Of a DNA stretch of 64,000 nt, positions 27,655 to 37,336 are shown in pieces. The notes under the pieces are model-generated. The model was not told the origin of the DNA and did no database searches. It saw nothing but the letters and a program-made list of their open reading frames with translations. This DNA is from Bacteroides neonati (GTDB lineage Bacteria > Bacteroidota > Bacteroidia > Bacteroidales > Bacteroidaceae). The stretch lies in the NCBI RefSeq assembly GCF_000499785.1, contig NZ_HG726019.1:382645-446644 (forward strand). Reading direction: 5' to 3'. The position numbers were made by a program, and so were the translations under genes. Every line of letters begins with the position of its first letter. Positions within the stretch are counted from its first letter, which is position 1.

Positions 27655-27662
27655 TATCTTTG
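27655..27662 (+). promoter_or_regulatory. -7 promoter element of tRNA-Leu
   Basis: TATCTTTG, 19 bases before the tRNA start. Confidence 0.6.
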
Positions 27663-27681
27663 CACCGCAATTAAGAGAAAC

Positions 27682-27765
27682 GCCCAGATGGCGGAATCGG
27701 TAGACGCGCTGGTCTCAAACACCAGTGGATTCACTTCCATCCCGGTTCGACCCCGGGTCTGGGTA
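27682..27765 (+). tRNA. tRNA-Leu (anticodon CAA)
   Basis: An 84-base class II tRNA. The 7-bp acceptor stem pairs GCCCAGA with TCTGGGT, with a G-T closing pair. The anticodon stem is CTGGT/ACCAG around loop CTCAAAC (anticodon CAA), then a long variable arm, then the T-arm with GGTTCGACCCC. CCA is not encoded. The accessory island begins just downstream, and tRNA-Leu 3' ends are common integration targets. No second copy of the tRNA end is visible in the window. Confidence 0.93.
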
Positions 27766-27778
27766 CTTTTGAAAGGGA

Positions 27779-27807
27779 AGCCTAGCTGAATATTAGTCAG
27801 TTAGGCT
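27779..27807 (+). terminator. Terminator after tRNA-Leu
   Basis: An 11-bp stem with one G-T pair and a 7-base loop, followed by TTTTTCTTTG. The next 130 bases to the Fic gene show no other feature. Confidence 0.85.
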
Positions 27808-27940
27808 TTTTCTTTGCTCTATTTTTCCCCACATTTTCCCCACACGTGCAAAATAATCTCAAAATAAAAGACACTTCTTTTGTTCCTGAATGATTTCTAT
27901 CTAATTTTACGAGGAAATAAGAAATTAACTCCCTTTCATT

Positions 27941-28750
27941 ATGGAAAAAGGTATTTGGCAAGAAATAGAAGAATTGAACCAAGAATTTATAACGCTTGGT
28001 ATCAGCCAGTCGGTAGACTATGAGAAGTACTACCTCTATTCCCTTATTACCCATTCCACGGCTATCGAAGGTTCTACACTGACGGAGATGGAAACACAAC
28101 TCCTTTTTGATGAAGGAGTCACTGCTAAAGGTAAACCGTTAATTCATCATTTGATGAATGAGGATTTGAAGCAAGCCTATGAGTTTGCTATGGAAGAAGC
28201 CAAACGGGATGCTGTTATTACTCCAAAGCTTTTGCAGGACTTGAATGCAATGTTGATGCGAACAACAGGAGGCGTGCATAGTACGATGGCTGGTTCGTTT
28301 GATTCTTCAAAGGGCGAATATCGTCTATGTGGGGTAACGGCTGGTATCGGTGGTCGTTCTTATATGAACTATTTGAAAGTTTCTGTGAAGGTCGATGAGT
28401 TTTGCCGGATTGTAAATGAACGATTAAAATCGACCACCTCGCTGCAAGAGCAGTATGAACTAAGTTTTAACACACATCTTAATCTTGTTACGATTCATCC
28501 GTGGGTGGACGGTAACGGAAGAACATCTCGTTTACTAATGAACTATTTGCAATTCTGCTATAAACTTTTCCCGACTAAAATATTCAAAGAAGATAGAGCC
28601 GATTATATTCTTGCCTTGCAGCAATCGCAAGATGAAGAAAACAGTCAGCCCTTTCTTTATTTTATGGCGCTGCAGCTAAAGAAATCTCTTTCTTTGGAGA
28701 TTGAAAAGTACAAGGTTTCGGGTAAGAAGGGATTTAACTTTATGTTTTAA
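27941..28750 (+). CDS. Fic domain protein with N-terminal inhibitory motif (class II)
   Basis: A 269-residue Fic enzyme, expected to transfer AMP or another nucleotide moiety to a target hydroxyl group. The active-site loop is IHPWVDGNGRTSR (HPFxDGNGR type, F replaced by W). The regulatory helix motif S/TxxxEG appears as STAIEGST near residues 44-51, before the Fic core, so it is the self-inhibited class. The LCGVTAGIGG segment fits the flap. Fic genes are often carried on mobile islands and in toxin-antitoxin-like pairs, but no antitoxin partner is next to this one. It is the first gene after tRNA-Leu. Confidence 0.92.
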   Translation: MEKGIWQEIEELNQEFITLGISQSVDYEKYYLYSLITHSTAIEGSTLTEMETQLLFDEGVTAKGKPLIHHLMNEDLKQAYEFAMEEAKRDAVITPKLLQDLNAMLMRTTGGVHSTMAGSFDSSKGEYRLCGVTAGIGGRSYMNYLKVSVKVDEFCRIVNERLKSTTSLQEQYELSFNTHLNLVTIHPWVDGNGRTSRLLMNYLQFCYKLFPTKIFKEDRADYILALQQSQDEENSQPFLYFMALQLKKSLSLEIEKYKVSGKKGFNFMF

Positions 28751-28803
28751 CAGAGCCTCTCTCTCCGCAAACAACGCTGAAAATCAGCAAGTTGTATGGG
28801 TTG

Positions 28804-28837
28804 CACCAAAATCTACACCAAAAAGTGGATTTTGGTG
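28804..28837 (+). terminator. Terminator after the Fic gene
   Basis: A 10-bp stem (28804-28813 with 28828-28837) followed by TTTTCTTTTT. In the 313-base gap 28751-29063 I see only this hairpin, the one at 28912, and no convincing gene. Confidence 0.75.
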
Positions 28838-28911
28838 TTTTCTTTTTAGTTCGCTTGACCTTGACCGAATGACCTTCGAAGTACGGACTAAAAGAATCCA
28901 AGTATCAAAAA

Positions 28912-28949
28912 AATGGCTGACAGGTTGCGATTTTCAACTGTTAGCCATT
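28912..28949. terminator. Bidirectional terminator downstream of the SMC-like ATPase
   Basis: An imperfect stem of about 14 bp pairing AATGGCTGACAG with its inverse at 28937-28949. T-runs flank it on both strands, so it can end the ATPase transcript on the minus strand. Confidence 0.7.
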
Positions 28950-29063
28950 TTTTATTAAGGAATTACTTCCAAGATGTTCGGCAAATATATCGGTTCAATC
29001 TTTGTCGGTGACGCTTTTGCCCAAAGCTTAGTCAGTCTGAAAATTGCCAACTATTTTCTGAAG

Positions 29064-30962
29064 TTATCTAACCTCATTCTTTAATGATATGTTTTTGTGA
29101 GACAAATTGAATTTTGAATATTTATATCTAAATAATTTTGAATACTCGTTTTCGTGCGTTGATAATACTATCTGTTGCTCTCCAAAATTATGCTTCAAAA
29201 GTTCAATCAATGAATGAGAATTTATCTCATCCAATGTTTGCAATGGGTCATCAATAAGTAAAGTGCCTAATTTAGATTTATTATAGACAATATTTAATAC
29301 CAACATTAGAGATACTACGGTAGCTGATAATTGTCCTGAACTTAATGTATATGAAACTTCATGTTCGCTTGCTCTGGGAGTGATTTTGAATGAAGGGTCT
29401 TTACCTCCAACGCTTAAATCTAAGACTAAGCCTGTCCCAAGTGAATGGTTTTGCAAAATTTTACCAGTGAAGATATAAAAAGGTATGCTAACTTGATTAA
29501 CAATGTTGCTTGTATATTCTTTTATTTTTGAATCATACATTGTGATCAACTCATCGACTCTCTGCATTTCTATTTCTAAGGCTATCACATCTTCTTCTAA
29601 TGATTTTATTTCTTTATTAATCGCATTATAATACTGTGTCTCAATATATTTACGTTTGTTTTCTATGTCAACAGGCTCCAACTTCTCAATTAAATCCAAT
29701 TGACTGTCAAAATAACTATTAAAAGACAATAGTAAAGCTGATTGTTTTTCTTGAGGCAATGTAAGCACTGGAGTATTACTCTTAATAATCTCAACAATAG
29801 CTTGCTTCGTAACTGATACGTTCTCTATTTTTCGTAAATTTACAATATTAATAATTTGGTCTTTACCCTCTTTGTTAAATAACCCTAAAAAGATATTAAA
29901 CTCTCTATTATATTCATTAAAACGACTATTCGCCTTTGAGAACTCTTCGCTGCTAATCAAGCATACCGTCTTTTCTTTATTTTTACGTAGTTCTTCAGAA
30001 GCCGACTCTTGAATTACCTTCAAATACTCTGTATGCAAACTACTTTTCTTTTGTTCAAACTCTTTATTCGTTGAATTATATGTTTCAAATATTTTATCAG
30101 TAGTTTTTTTAATTTCATCCAACAATTGAGATGATGTTGGCCAACCGAATCCGCAAGTAGGACATTCGCCATCTGTCAAATTTACGAGCCTCTTGTGTTC
30201 CGAAAACAAGTTTACCAGTTCAGCTTGTCTGTTTTTCAAATTTTCCAATATTGCACTATGCGTACTTAAGGAGGCTTTTAAGGAAATAATTATTTCTATT
30301 TCTTTTCGGAATGACTCAATGTCTATCTTCAAATCCTTTGTTTGTAAATACTCAAATATTGTCGGCTCTATAAATGTATCGTATTTTAGATCATTTATCG
30401 CATCTAATATCTTTGCGATAATAGTATTTGCTTTCTCTAACTCTTTTCTTGTTACATCTTCTTTCTGTAGATATTCAAAATTATTTACACTCCAGAACTC
30501 GTTAATAATTTTATTTAAGAATGTTTCATCGCCAACGTATGCTTGAAGTTGATCATGTAAGCGTATGTCCCTTATCAAATGCTTATTGATACATAAATCT
30601 TTTATTTGCCCTATTACTTTAAGATGCTCTTGGTATGTTTCGATATTATTGTTATTAATATTTTCTCTGTCCCAAACTAAATCCTTTATCGTAAGTAATC
30701 TTTTATATTGCAAGTCCTCATTAAGTGAATATACAACATCTTTATTGGCCTTATTGATTTCTATTTTACGTTTATTCTTATTGCTGATTATATTTCTTAT
30801 TTGACTCAAATACGTACGGATTCTTTCTAACTCTGCTACTTGACGCTCTGCTCCCAAAATAGAAGAAAGATCTTCATATCGTTTTTTAGGATCCTTTTTT
30901 ACGAAAAATGTATTTTCGTCCTGCTCAACGTAATTCAATACATTGAAATGAGCTCTGATAGA
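29064..30962 (-). pseudogene. C-terminal part of an SMC/RecF-like ABC ATPase, split by IS21
   Basis: This 632-codon open frame holds the rest of the ATPase that begins at 34069. It has long coiled-coil segments, a zinc-hook-like GECPTCGFGWP, and the C-terminal ABC half: the signature LSSGQLSATVV and Walker B LLIDDPLQTLDEIN, then VLSTHENEY. Excising the IS21 element and one copy of AGAATAG joins the parts in frame (residue 145 Ser to Ser-Ile-Arg) to give 777 residues. It is the third member of an ABC-three-component-like set. The split separates Walker A from Walker B, so the protein is not functional unless the IS excises precisely. Confidence 0.85.
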
Positions 30963-30969
30963 AGAATAG
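30963..30969. repeat. Target duplication AGAATAG, left of IS21
   Basis: AGAATAG here and at 33635-33641. It is 7 bp, within the usual IS21-family range, and it restores the ATPase frame when one copy is kept. Confidence 0.88.
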
Positions 30970-31052
30970 TGTATAGTATAAATGAAAAGTAGTCCACTTA
31001 GTACTTGAAAAGTATACCACTAAGTGTCTCGGTTGAGATGGTTCAAAGATAT

Positions 31053-31856
31053 TTATTCCTCCTTATGTTGCAACATCTTTTTGGTTTCTTTAACTCTGTA
31101 GGATTGTCCATTCATATTGATAAGATAGGCTTTATGTGTGAGTCTGTCTACCATTGCCGCCACCAGAACTTTATCCTTCACTATTTCTCCCCACCTGTCA
31201 AAAGCTAGGTTTGTGGTAATGATTGTAGACTTCTTTCCTGCTCTCAGAGATAGGTGGTTAAATAGCAGTTCTCCTCCTTCCTTATCACAACTCACATATC
31301 CAAACTCGTCACAGATGACCATATCGTACCTTTGGAAGCGCATTTCAAGCTGGCGTAAACTTTTTTGAGAACGGCATTCCCTGATTTGTGTAAGCAATCT
31401 TGGTACGGAGGTAAAAAAGACAGTATATCCTTCCAGGCAAGCTTTAATACCAAGCCCTATGGATATATGTGTCTTACCTGTTCCGGGATTACCACAAAAT
31501 ACGATATTCCTCCCTTCTTTCATAAAATCCAATGTTTCGAGTTCCGGTAGAGCGGTTTGTGCATCTTTAGGTAGTTCTTCTCTTACCAGTTCCTGTATAT
31601 ACTTTAGTTCCGGAAACCCGGCTATCCTGATACACTGTTTACGGCGTGTTTCTATACGCATGTCCATTTCTTTGGTTAATAGCTGACATATGAAGGATCG
31701 GTAGGACCAGTTTTCATCGGTTGCCAAAGTAATAAACTCATCGAGTTCATCCCGCACGACTGGCAGTTTAAGTTCTTTGGCGTAGTTAAAGACTTTTTCT
31801 TTTTCATTCAGATTTTCCATTTGCATACTATTGATATTAAACACTTCTTGTCTCAT
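31053..31856 (-). CDS. istB: IS21 helper ATPase IstB
   Basis: A 267-residue AAA+ protein of the IstB/DnaC type that helps the IstA transposase choose and activate targets. Walker A is FCGNPGTGKTHIS near residue 115 and Walker B MVICDEFGYVS near 175. The length is normal. It begins 9 bases after istA stops, so both are translated from one mRNA. Confidence 0.95.
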   Translation of the reverse strand: MRQEVFNINSMQMENLNEKEKVFNYAKELKLPVVRDELDEFITLATDENWSYRSFICQLLTKEMDMRIETRRKQCIRIAGFPELKYIQELVREELPKDAQTALPELETLDFMKEGRNIVFCGNPGTGKTHISIGLGIKACLEGYTVFFTSVPRLLTQIRECRSQKSLRQLEMRFQRYDMVICDEFGYVSCDKEGGELLFNHLSLRAGKKSTIITTNLAFDRWGEIVKDKVLVAAMVDRLTHKAYLINMNGQSYRVKETKKMLQHKEE

Positions 31857-31865
31857 GACTGATTA

Positions 31866-33476
31866 TTAATTTTTGGTGATAATTTTTATATTGTTCTCTG
31901 CATCCATTATGCGCGATAAATCCATCAGTATCCTCATGGCTCCCTCTTCGATCATGGCAGACCCGCTCTTATGATTGTCATCCGGATAGATGGGTTCTCC
32001 CTGACTCACTTGTGACTCGTTATTGGCATACAGCATGACCTTGATCTGGTCTGCCGATATACTTCTCAAGCCCCGCGCTTTCAATGAGGCATATGCTTCT
32101 ATTATATCGCTATCGCTAAAGTTATTTTCCCTGGCATATTGTAACAGGAAGACAAAATCCCGTGCCTTGTCTGTAAAATGCTTGTTAAACAAGGTCTGTA
32201 TTGGTCCCGGCATTTGCTTTAATGCCAGGGAAGTGTGTAGTGCCCCCGGTTTACGCAACAAAGTGTTTAGGTAATGTTCCAGTTTGATGGACCACCCCTT
32301 TTGGCGGGAGTATATGCGTTCATGTACCGAAACCTTTTCATTATTATAGAGGATAACGATCTTCTCGGAGTACAGCTTAACGGTAACCATTTTGCCTACC
32401 AATGTATCGGGTACCGAGTAGTGGGAGCAGTTCATACAGATGGTGGACCACTTGTCTACCTTGTATTCTGCCATCTGGAAGCATCCCATCTCATTGGTAT
32501 AAGGCCTTAGTGCTGCCAGGTCTGCTGCCAGATCCTCCACTTTATTAATTGTCGAAGGGCTGCCGCTGCGTGAGTTAATCTTCTCGCAGATTGCCAGCAG
32601 GTGTATCTGGGCATCTTTCAATGAAGCATAATGCAGATTGACGCTGAAAGCCTTACGCCTGACATACTCTACAGAACGTTCTACATGCCCTTTTTCCCAA
32701 CCGGCACGGGCATTACAGAAACGGTAATGGTAACGGTAGAAATTGCTCATGCGAAGAAGGGTTTCTGTGGGTTTCTTCTCCTGGCCTGCAAATTTTTTAA
32801 TGGCCACACGCATATTGTCATAGACCATAATGGAGGGAACACCTTTTATCTGGCGGAAGAAGTTACGGTGCGACTCCATGAAAGCTAACTGGTCCTGGTG
32901 ATGAAACAGCCAGGCATAACGGCCGTTGCTATGGCTTAGGGTAAAGACGGCCATCTGGATACGTTGGAGCTTACCGTTTAAGTAAAGCTTGACTTCGCCC
33001 CAATCAAACTCACAGGACTCTCCCGGTGGATAATAACCACGGATAAAGGCTTCCTGAGATTTATCTTCTTTCTTCTCAGCAGCTACAGAGGCGATGTATT
33101 TACAAACTCCTGTATAACTGACCTCAAAGCCTTTGTCTATGAGTAGTTCGTAAATATCCTTACCTCGCATACATTGCTTCTTTAAACCCATCGCACGCTT
33201 GCGAGTGTTCTTCTCTAAACAATCGTCTATTAAGTCCTTCAGGCTACCGGTAATAATACGGCGACTTCGCTTAGAACTATCGTAGCGTGATTGTATAGTT
33301 AATATCGATTCCAGAGAAGATTCAGGATCAGGGCAGTTTAAAGCTGCTTCATACTCTGCAATGACTTTATGAACAGTCTTACGGCTGATATCCAACTCCC
33401 TGGCTATAGCCCGCTTACTGTACCCCACGGTGCGGTACATGTGTATAATTGCTTGTTTTTCTACCATTGTTATCAT
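31866..33476 (-). CDS. istA: IS21 transposase IstA
   Basis: A 536-residue transposase. The N-terminal helix-turn-helix has YSKRAIARELDISRKTVHKV, followed by a second DNA-binding region and the DDE core: CEFDWGEVKLYL with the first aspartate, SIMVYDNMRVAIK with the second, and ARAGWEKGHVERSVEYVRR with the glutamate. ATG 33476 is preferred over the TTG at 33506. It is complete, so the element may be mobile. Confidence 0.95.
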   Translation of the reverse strand: MITMVEKQAIIHMYRTVGYSKRAIARELDISRKTVHKVIAEYEAALNCPDPESSLESILTIQSRYDSSKRSRRIITGSLKDLIDDCLEKNTRKRAMGLKKQCMRGKDIYELLIDKGFEVSYTGVCKYIASVAAEKKEDKSQEAFIRGYYPPGESCEFDWGEVKLYLNGKLQRIQMAVFTLSHSNGRYAWLFHHQDQLAFMESHRNFFRQIKGVPSIMVYDNMRVAIKKFAGQEKKPTETLLRMSNFYRYHYRFCNARAGWEKGHVERSVEYVRRKAFSVNLHYASLKDAQIHLLAICEKINSRSGSPSTINKVEDLAADLAALRPYTNEMGCFQMAEYKVDKWSTICMNCSHYSVPDTLVGKMVTVKLYSEKIVILYNNEKVSVHERIYSRQKGWSIKLEHYLNTLLRKPGALHTSLALKQMPGPIQTLFNKHFTDKARDFVFLLQYARENNFSDSDIIEAYASLKARGLRSISADQIKVMLYANNESQVSQGEPIYPDDNHKSGSAMIEEGAMRILMDLSRIMDAENNIKIITKN

Positions 33477-33634
33477 TTTACCCTCTGTGTTAGTTATAAT
33501 ACACAAAGGAATTTATAATGTTAATAGTTGTTGGTAAAACCGAGCACTTTATATAATATGCTCCAAGAGTTTTACTCAACTGGTGGTATACTTTTCAAGT
33601 ATTTCAGTGGACTACTTTTTATTTATATTATACA

Positions 33635-34069
33635 AGAATAGTCAATTATTCGTTCTAAGTCATCTTGATCGCTTAGTTTTCCATTAAGATACAAAGTAGA
33701 CCCAACGAAAATATTCTTTATATTATAGTCTTTGCATCTGCCTTTAGTCGCAGCTCCAAAACATCTTTTAATACATACGCTACCTTCGGAATTCCTCAAT
33801 GATAAAGATAGTTCCATTGGCTGATCCTGAGATTTATGGATCGGACTACGGTCATAAGTGCTTCGTGCATCTATGGCGACGGCTTGGTATTTCCGAGGGA
33901 AGCCAGTTAATATAATATCTATAGCGTCAAATATAGTCGTTTTTCCATATCCATTGGGGCCATCAAGCACAACAATATTCTTTTCATCGAAATCGACATT
34001 GAGCTCCGTGATGCCTTTAAAATTCTTAATGCTCAAAGATTCGATTTTAAACTTATCTGTATTATTCAT
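33635..34069 (-). pseudogene. N-terminal part of the SMC/RecF-like ABC ATPase, split by IS21
   Basis: The first 145 codons of the ATPase. Residues 9-30 are the usual SLSIKNFKGITELNVDF start, and Walker A is LDGPNGYGKTTIFDAI (G37-T44), as in RecF/SMC-like ABC proteins. After the target site the frame reads three codons of the IS end and stops. It starts 5 bases after the middle-component gene on the same strand. In ABC-three-component systems this ATPase works with a middle component and an effector. Naming the system is inference from architecture. Confidence 0.83.
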
Positions 34070-34074
34070 TGCTC

Positions 34075-34788
34075 TCAGTTTTTGTGTTTTTGTAAAATAT
34101 GCGTTTCAATAGCAGCGATATTTTTTACATCTATCTTATTTATTTCATTTACTAATTCCTTTTGGTCACTTGTAAGAGCAATCATAAGAGTATTTTCCAT
34201 AGTTATCAGTTCAAGACTGTTGGTATCTGTATTAATGTAATTTAGAAAAGGAATTTTAATAAATAGCCTCAATAACAATTCATACCATCCACTTTTATCA
34301 TTCGACTCTTTCAAAAGATCACTATGATTTTTCACCAATCTATTTAAAGATATGCTAACTTCTGAGGCCTCTTCTGCGTTTAGCCTCCCTTTCAATTCTA
34401 TTAAATTGCTCTCATCATAATGCAATACATATTTTTTCGACGTGTAGACATTTTCCTCTATCTTGAATAGCCCAATTTCATTATCTTCATTAACACCTGA
34501 CAATACCAACACAATAGAAATATTATGTCCAATGTAACGATCCTGATATATTCGCAGTTCATCTGTCTGCAACATATTGTAAACCATATTATTTATGGCG
34601 TACTCTAAATTATGGTTGTCAATATCTGTTTTTAGTTTTTGGTGTAATTCCACAAATCCATCGAAAAGAAATAGAAAGAAATCATTTTTTTCATCATAGT
34701 GTGCAAAAAGCACATCTAATTCGTTGTAATTCAGATGTTGTATTAGGAGTCCATTGCTCTTAGACAATGTTTCAATTATTTTTTTCAT
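34075..34788 (-). CDS. Putative middle component of an ABC-three-component-like system
   Basis: A 237-residue soluble protein with no motif I can name. It begins MKKIIETLSKSNGLLIQHLN and is acidic and mixed alpha/beta. Its ATG overlaps the stop of the effector gene (ATGA), and the ATPase starts 5 bases after it. The size and the position between a large effector and an SMC/RecF-like ATPase match the middle component of the ABC-3C systems defined by comparative genomics in the Aravind group's work on ABC ATPases. The gene is intact although both partners are interrupted. Confidence 0.6.
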   Translation of the reverse strand: MKKIIETLSKSNGLLIQHLNYNELDVLFAHYDEKNDFFLFLFDGFVELHQKLKTDIDNHNLEYAINNMVYNMLQTDELRIYQDRYIGHNISIVLVLSGVNEDNEIGLFKIEENVYTSKKYVLHYDESNLIELKGRLNAEEASEVSISLNRLVKNHSDLLKESNDKSGWYELLLRLFIKIPFLNYINTDTNSLELITMENTLMIALTSDQKELVNEINKIDVKNIAAIETHILQKHKN

Positions 34789-35401
34789 TCTTCTATTGCG
34801 TTCTTGTTGATATCAATAATACTCTTTTCTACTGAAACAAAACCAAAAGAGGGTTCATTAATGCGCTTAAATTTTTTCTCCTCTTCAGATTCTTCCTGCG
34901 GTGATTTACTTTGGTTTATTAGTCGTTTTTCGACCTCTTCTTTAGAAATATCTATACTACAGGTAACAAAATAATCTACATCCTTACATATAGGAGACTC
35001 TATAATCTTCTCACATTCTTTTTGTAGATGTTGAAAATCTGGTCGATCCTCGATGTCATATTTACCGCTATGAGTTGTAAGCTGATATGAAGTATTAGAG
35101 CCTTCTTTTATAATATTATACCTTAGATAATTGGCATCGATTTCTGTTTTTATTTTTCTCAAAGCCTTACCAATAACACTTCTAACAGCCTCATCGTGGA
35201 TAAATCCATCAAATGAGTTAAGATCCTTAACATCAATTGTATGATGAGGAGAGAGATTATCTCTGAGTAAACATTTCATTTCTTCAGGAGATAAGTCTTC
35301 AATTTTATTAATTGCTTCGTTTACTTTTCCCAATTCAAGTTTATCAGATTCTGAAGCCTCTGCGTAATCTAGAGATGATGCAATTCCAATCAATGTATTT
35401 A
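34785..35401 (-). pseudogene. C-terminal part of the ABC-3C-like effector, cut off by an 18-kb insertion
   Basis: About 203 codons of helical, acidic protein (LIGIASSLDYAEASES to INKNAIEE) overlapping the middle-component start. There is no ATG at its head; the frame runs into the inserted AONS fragment. Joining it across the TATTTA duplication to the fragment at 53785-54451 gives one frame of 425 codons (..RLIN + TLIGIASS..). In ABC-3C systems the effector carries a shared C-terminal domain, which this would be. The family name is inference; the joint is read directly. Confidence 0.75.
35396..35401. repeat. Target duplication TATTTA, left of the 18.4-kb insertion
   Basis: TATTTA here and at 53785-53790. 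Keeping one copy restores the effector reading frame exactly. Confidence 0.75.
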
Positions 35402-35855
35402 CAAAACTTTCGGAAGTGTTGGAGGATATGCGGTTGGAAATAAAGAGGTAATCAATCTGTTGAAATACTTTGCTAATGAAAATATTTTTTCAGCAGCAGC
35501 CACTCCTCAATCTGCGGGCTCCATTGCTAAAGCCATTGATTTAATCGATGAAGAACCTTTCTGGAGATCCCGTATTTGGGAAAATATAATTCACTTCAGA
35601 AAGGGATTAGAAAGTATTGGAATAGATTTTGGGAAAAGCAATTCTGCAATCTTTCCAATAATGATTAGAGACAACGAACGAGCAATGAAAATCGCAGACT
35701 TCTTGTTTCAAAATGGAGTGTTTGTCAACCCTATTTTATATCCTGCTGTACCCCAAAAACAAAGTCGATTAAGAATGAGTGTTCTTGCTGTACACACAAT
35801 CGAACAATTGGATAAAACATTAAACTTATTGGAATGGGCATTCAAAAAGCAATAA
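35402..35855 (+). pseudogene. C-terminal fragment of an 8-amino-7-oxononanoate synthase/serine palmitoyltransferase-like enzyme
   Basis: The frame starts abruptly at the codon for the PLP-binding lysine, KTFGSVGGYAVGNKEV, and continues with NIFSAAATPQSAGS, VNPILYPAVPQKQSRLRMSV and the terminal HTIEQLDKTL, all typical of alpha-oxoamine synthases. About 150 of roughly 390-400 residues remain, so it is a remnant. The cut coincides with the left end of the transposed segment. The stop codon overlaps the nitroreductase ATG (TAATG), so the two genes were an operon in the donor. Confidence 0.88.
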
Positions 35856-36688
35856 TGGCACTTGTCTTGGCTATGAAGTTTTCCATTATCTGTCAATCAC
35901 AAATAATCGAGAAAAATATGGTGGAAAAAGTTTTTGAATATGGAGCATTGGCTCCCAGCAGTCATAACGCCCAAATGTGGCGTATCGTCAAAGAGAAAGA
36001 GAATCTTTATAGAGTTGAAATAGATTCGATTTGGAGGCTTAAAGCCGTAGACCCACACGACAGAGAGGCGTATATAAGTATTGGGTGCTTTCTCCAAAAC
36101 TGTATTTATGCGGCTCCTCATTGTGGTGTCTCAATGGACGTCTCGGTGAAAGATACCAAAGCGTATCTGACCTTTTCTAAATGTGACGAAGAAAAGAAAT
36201 CCTCAGAATATAGTCTTTATGATATTGAGAGACGATGTACTTGCAGGCGAAACTTCTCGAACAAACCAATTCCAGAGGATAGTATTCAAAAATTATCCTC
36301 CTCTTTTAAGAATGTAAGATACATTGATAAGCGAACTGAAGAAGGAAAGATTTTGTCGGAATTGATTATCAATAGTAACTCTATGCAACTCTCTTCTGAA
36401 AAATCAATGGAAGAACTATCTCTCTTTATTTCCTCAAACAAGAGTGATATAAAAAGAGGAAGAGGGCTTACTTTGGAGAGTTTGGGCTTGAATGGTATTG
36501 AACGTTTCTTCTTTCGAATTCTTTATACGAAGAAAAAGTTTGCAGGAAACAAATCTTTCCTTTCATCGTCTATACGAACGACAAAAAAGCAAGTGAAAAA
36601 TTGTTCGGGCTTCTTTGTTTTATTCGTACAAGATGATACTCCCGAAGGGTTAATAAAGGCAGGTATGGATTTAGAACGTTTTTCGGTA
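35855..36688 (+). pseudogene. N-terminal part of an Acg-like nitroreductase, split by a 14.7-kb insertion
   Basis: 278 codons of an FMN-binding nitroreductase-fold protein. EYGALAPSSHNAQMWRI near the start is the FMN-binding segment, RRCTCRRNFSNKPIPED the middle, and GLIKAGMDLERFSV the last shared part. At 36689 the frame leaves family sequence and meets a stop. The missing 55 codons are at 51401-51568 and join in frame across the repeat TTTTTCGGTA to make 333 residues, a normal size for this family. It is translationally coupled to the AONS fragment. Confidence 0.88.
36679..36688. repeat. 10-bp direct repeat, left of the 14.7-kb insertion
   Basis: TTTTTCGGTA here and at 51391-51400. It is either a target duplication or the core of a site-specific recombination site. 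Confidence 0.85.
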
Positions 36689-36834
36689 TAATATTATGAT
36701 TCTGTATATCGGTTTGTCCGACGGGAAGGACGGCGGGCGTTTCGGTGAACATATTCTTCGGGCGCCTCTGCCGTCCGGCCTTTCCGCATCTTTCCTTGAC
36801 TTTGGTTTCTTGCTGTCCCGCTTGTTATATGCTC

Positions 36835-37308
36835 TTATTTGACGTTCGGAATGAGTTGCCGCAGGAAGCCGCGTATCTCCTCGTGCGAGACTGCTTCGTG
36901 CAACACCAGCATGATGGTGTCGTCGCCTGCAATGGTTCCCAGAATGGAGGGACATTCCCGGTTGTCGATGTCGTAAGCCATGCTGCTGGCATATCCGGGA
37001 CGGGTGCGGATGACTGCTATATTGCCTGAGAAGTGAAGCGAAACGAATCCGCTCGTCATCAGCATCTCGCTGGCGCTCTGTGTGTTGGAGCGTTTATACA
37101 TGATGTTGTTGGGCAACACATATACGTATTTGCCGTTCATGTTCGCCGCTTTGGCAACTTTCAGTTGTTTCAAGTCGCGCGACAGGGAGGCTTGTGTCAA
37201 CTCAAAACCCTCTTTTCCCAAAGCGGACAGCAGTTCCTCTTGCGAACTTACCTCTTTGCTCGAAATAATCATCTTGATGGTTTCCAACCGACTCGCTTTT
37301 TTCTTCAT
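36835..37308 (-). CDS. argR: Arginine repressor ArgR, orphan copy
   Basis: A 157-residue ArgR. The N-terminal winged helix (about 1-75) has QEELLSALGKEGFELTQASL and SRDLKQLKVAKAANMNGKY, and the C-terminal oligomerization/arginine-binding domain has GTIAGDDTIMLVLHE. Arginine-bound hexamers bind ARG boxes. In Bacteroides argR normally heads an arginine biosynthesis cluster; here only 147 bases separate its stop from the insertion boundary and no arg gene follows. It is therefore probably a displaced copy, and may regulate elsewhere. Confidence 0.93.
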   Translation of the reverse strand: MKKKASRLETIKMIISSKEVSSQEELLSALGKEGFELTQASLSRDLKQLKVAKAANMNGKYVYVLPNNIMYKRSNTQSASEMLMTSGFVSLHFSGNIAVIRTRPGYASSMAYDIDNRECPSILGTIAGDDTIMLVLHEAVSHEEIRGFLRQLIPNVK

Positions 37309-37336
37309 GTTCCGTATAATTATTCTTGTGTTGGTG

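Larger units (their letters stand above)
30970..33634 (-). mobile_element. IS21-family insertion sequence, complete (2665 bp)
   Basis: The ends are TG...CA, with terminal inverted repeats of 31 bases (28 identical) at 30970-31000 and 33604-33634. A second inverted pair around GTATACTTTTCAAG lies just inside. The element carries istA and istB in the usual order, both apparently intact. It interrupts the SMC-like ATPase and has a 7-bp target duplication on each side. Confidence 0.93.

Noticed and set aside
27682..27765. tRNA-Leu 3' end as attL of the island
   Set aside because: I could not find a second copy of the tRNA end or an integrase gene in the window, so the position is suggestive only.
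28701..28958. Plus-strand frame after the Fic gene, possible integrase remnant
   Set aside because: No integrase motif is visible and the frame covers two terminator hairpins.
35402..35480. Minus-strand continuation of the ABC-3C effector frame into the AONS region
   Set aside because: It is exactly the codon-aligned antisense of the AONS motif KTFGSVGGY, so it is a shadow. The true upstream part of the effector lies at 53785-54451.
36671..36955. Minus-strand 94-codon frame at the insertion boundary
   Set aside because: It crosses the boundary at 36689 and overlaps the 3' end of argR in another frame. Its arginine/proline-rich composition is typical of a shadow frame.
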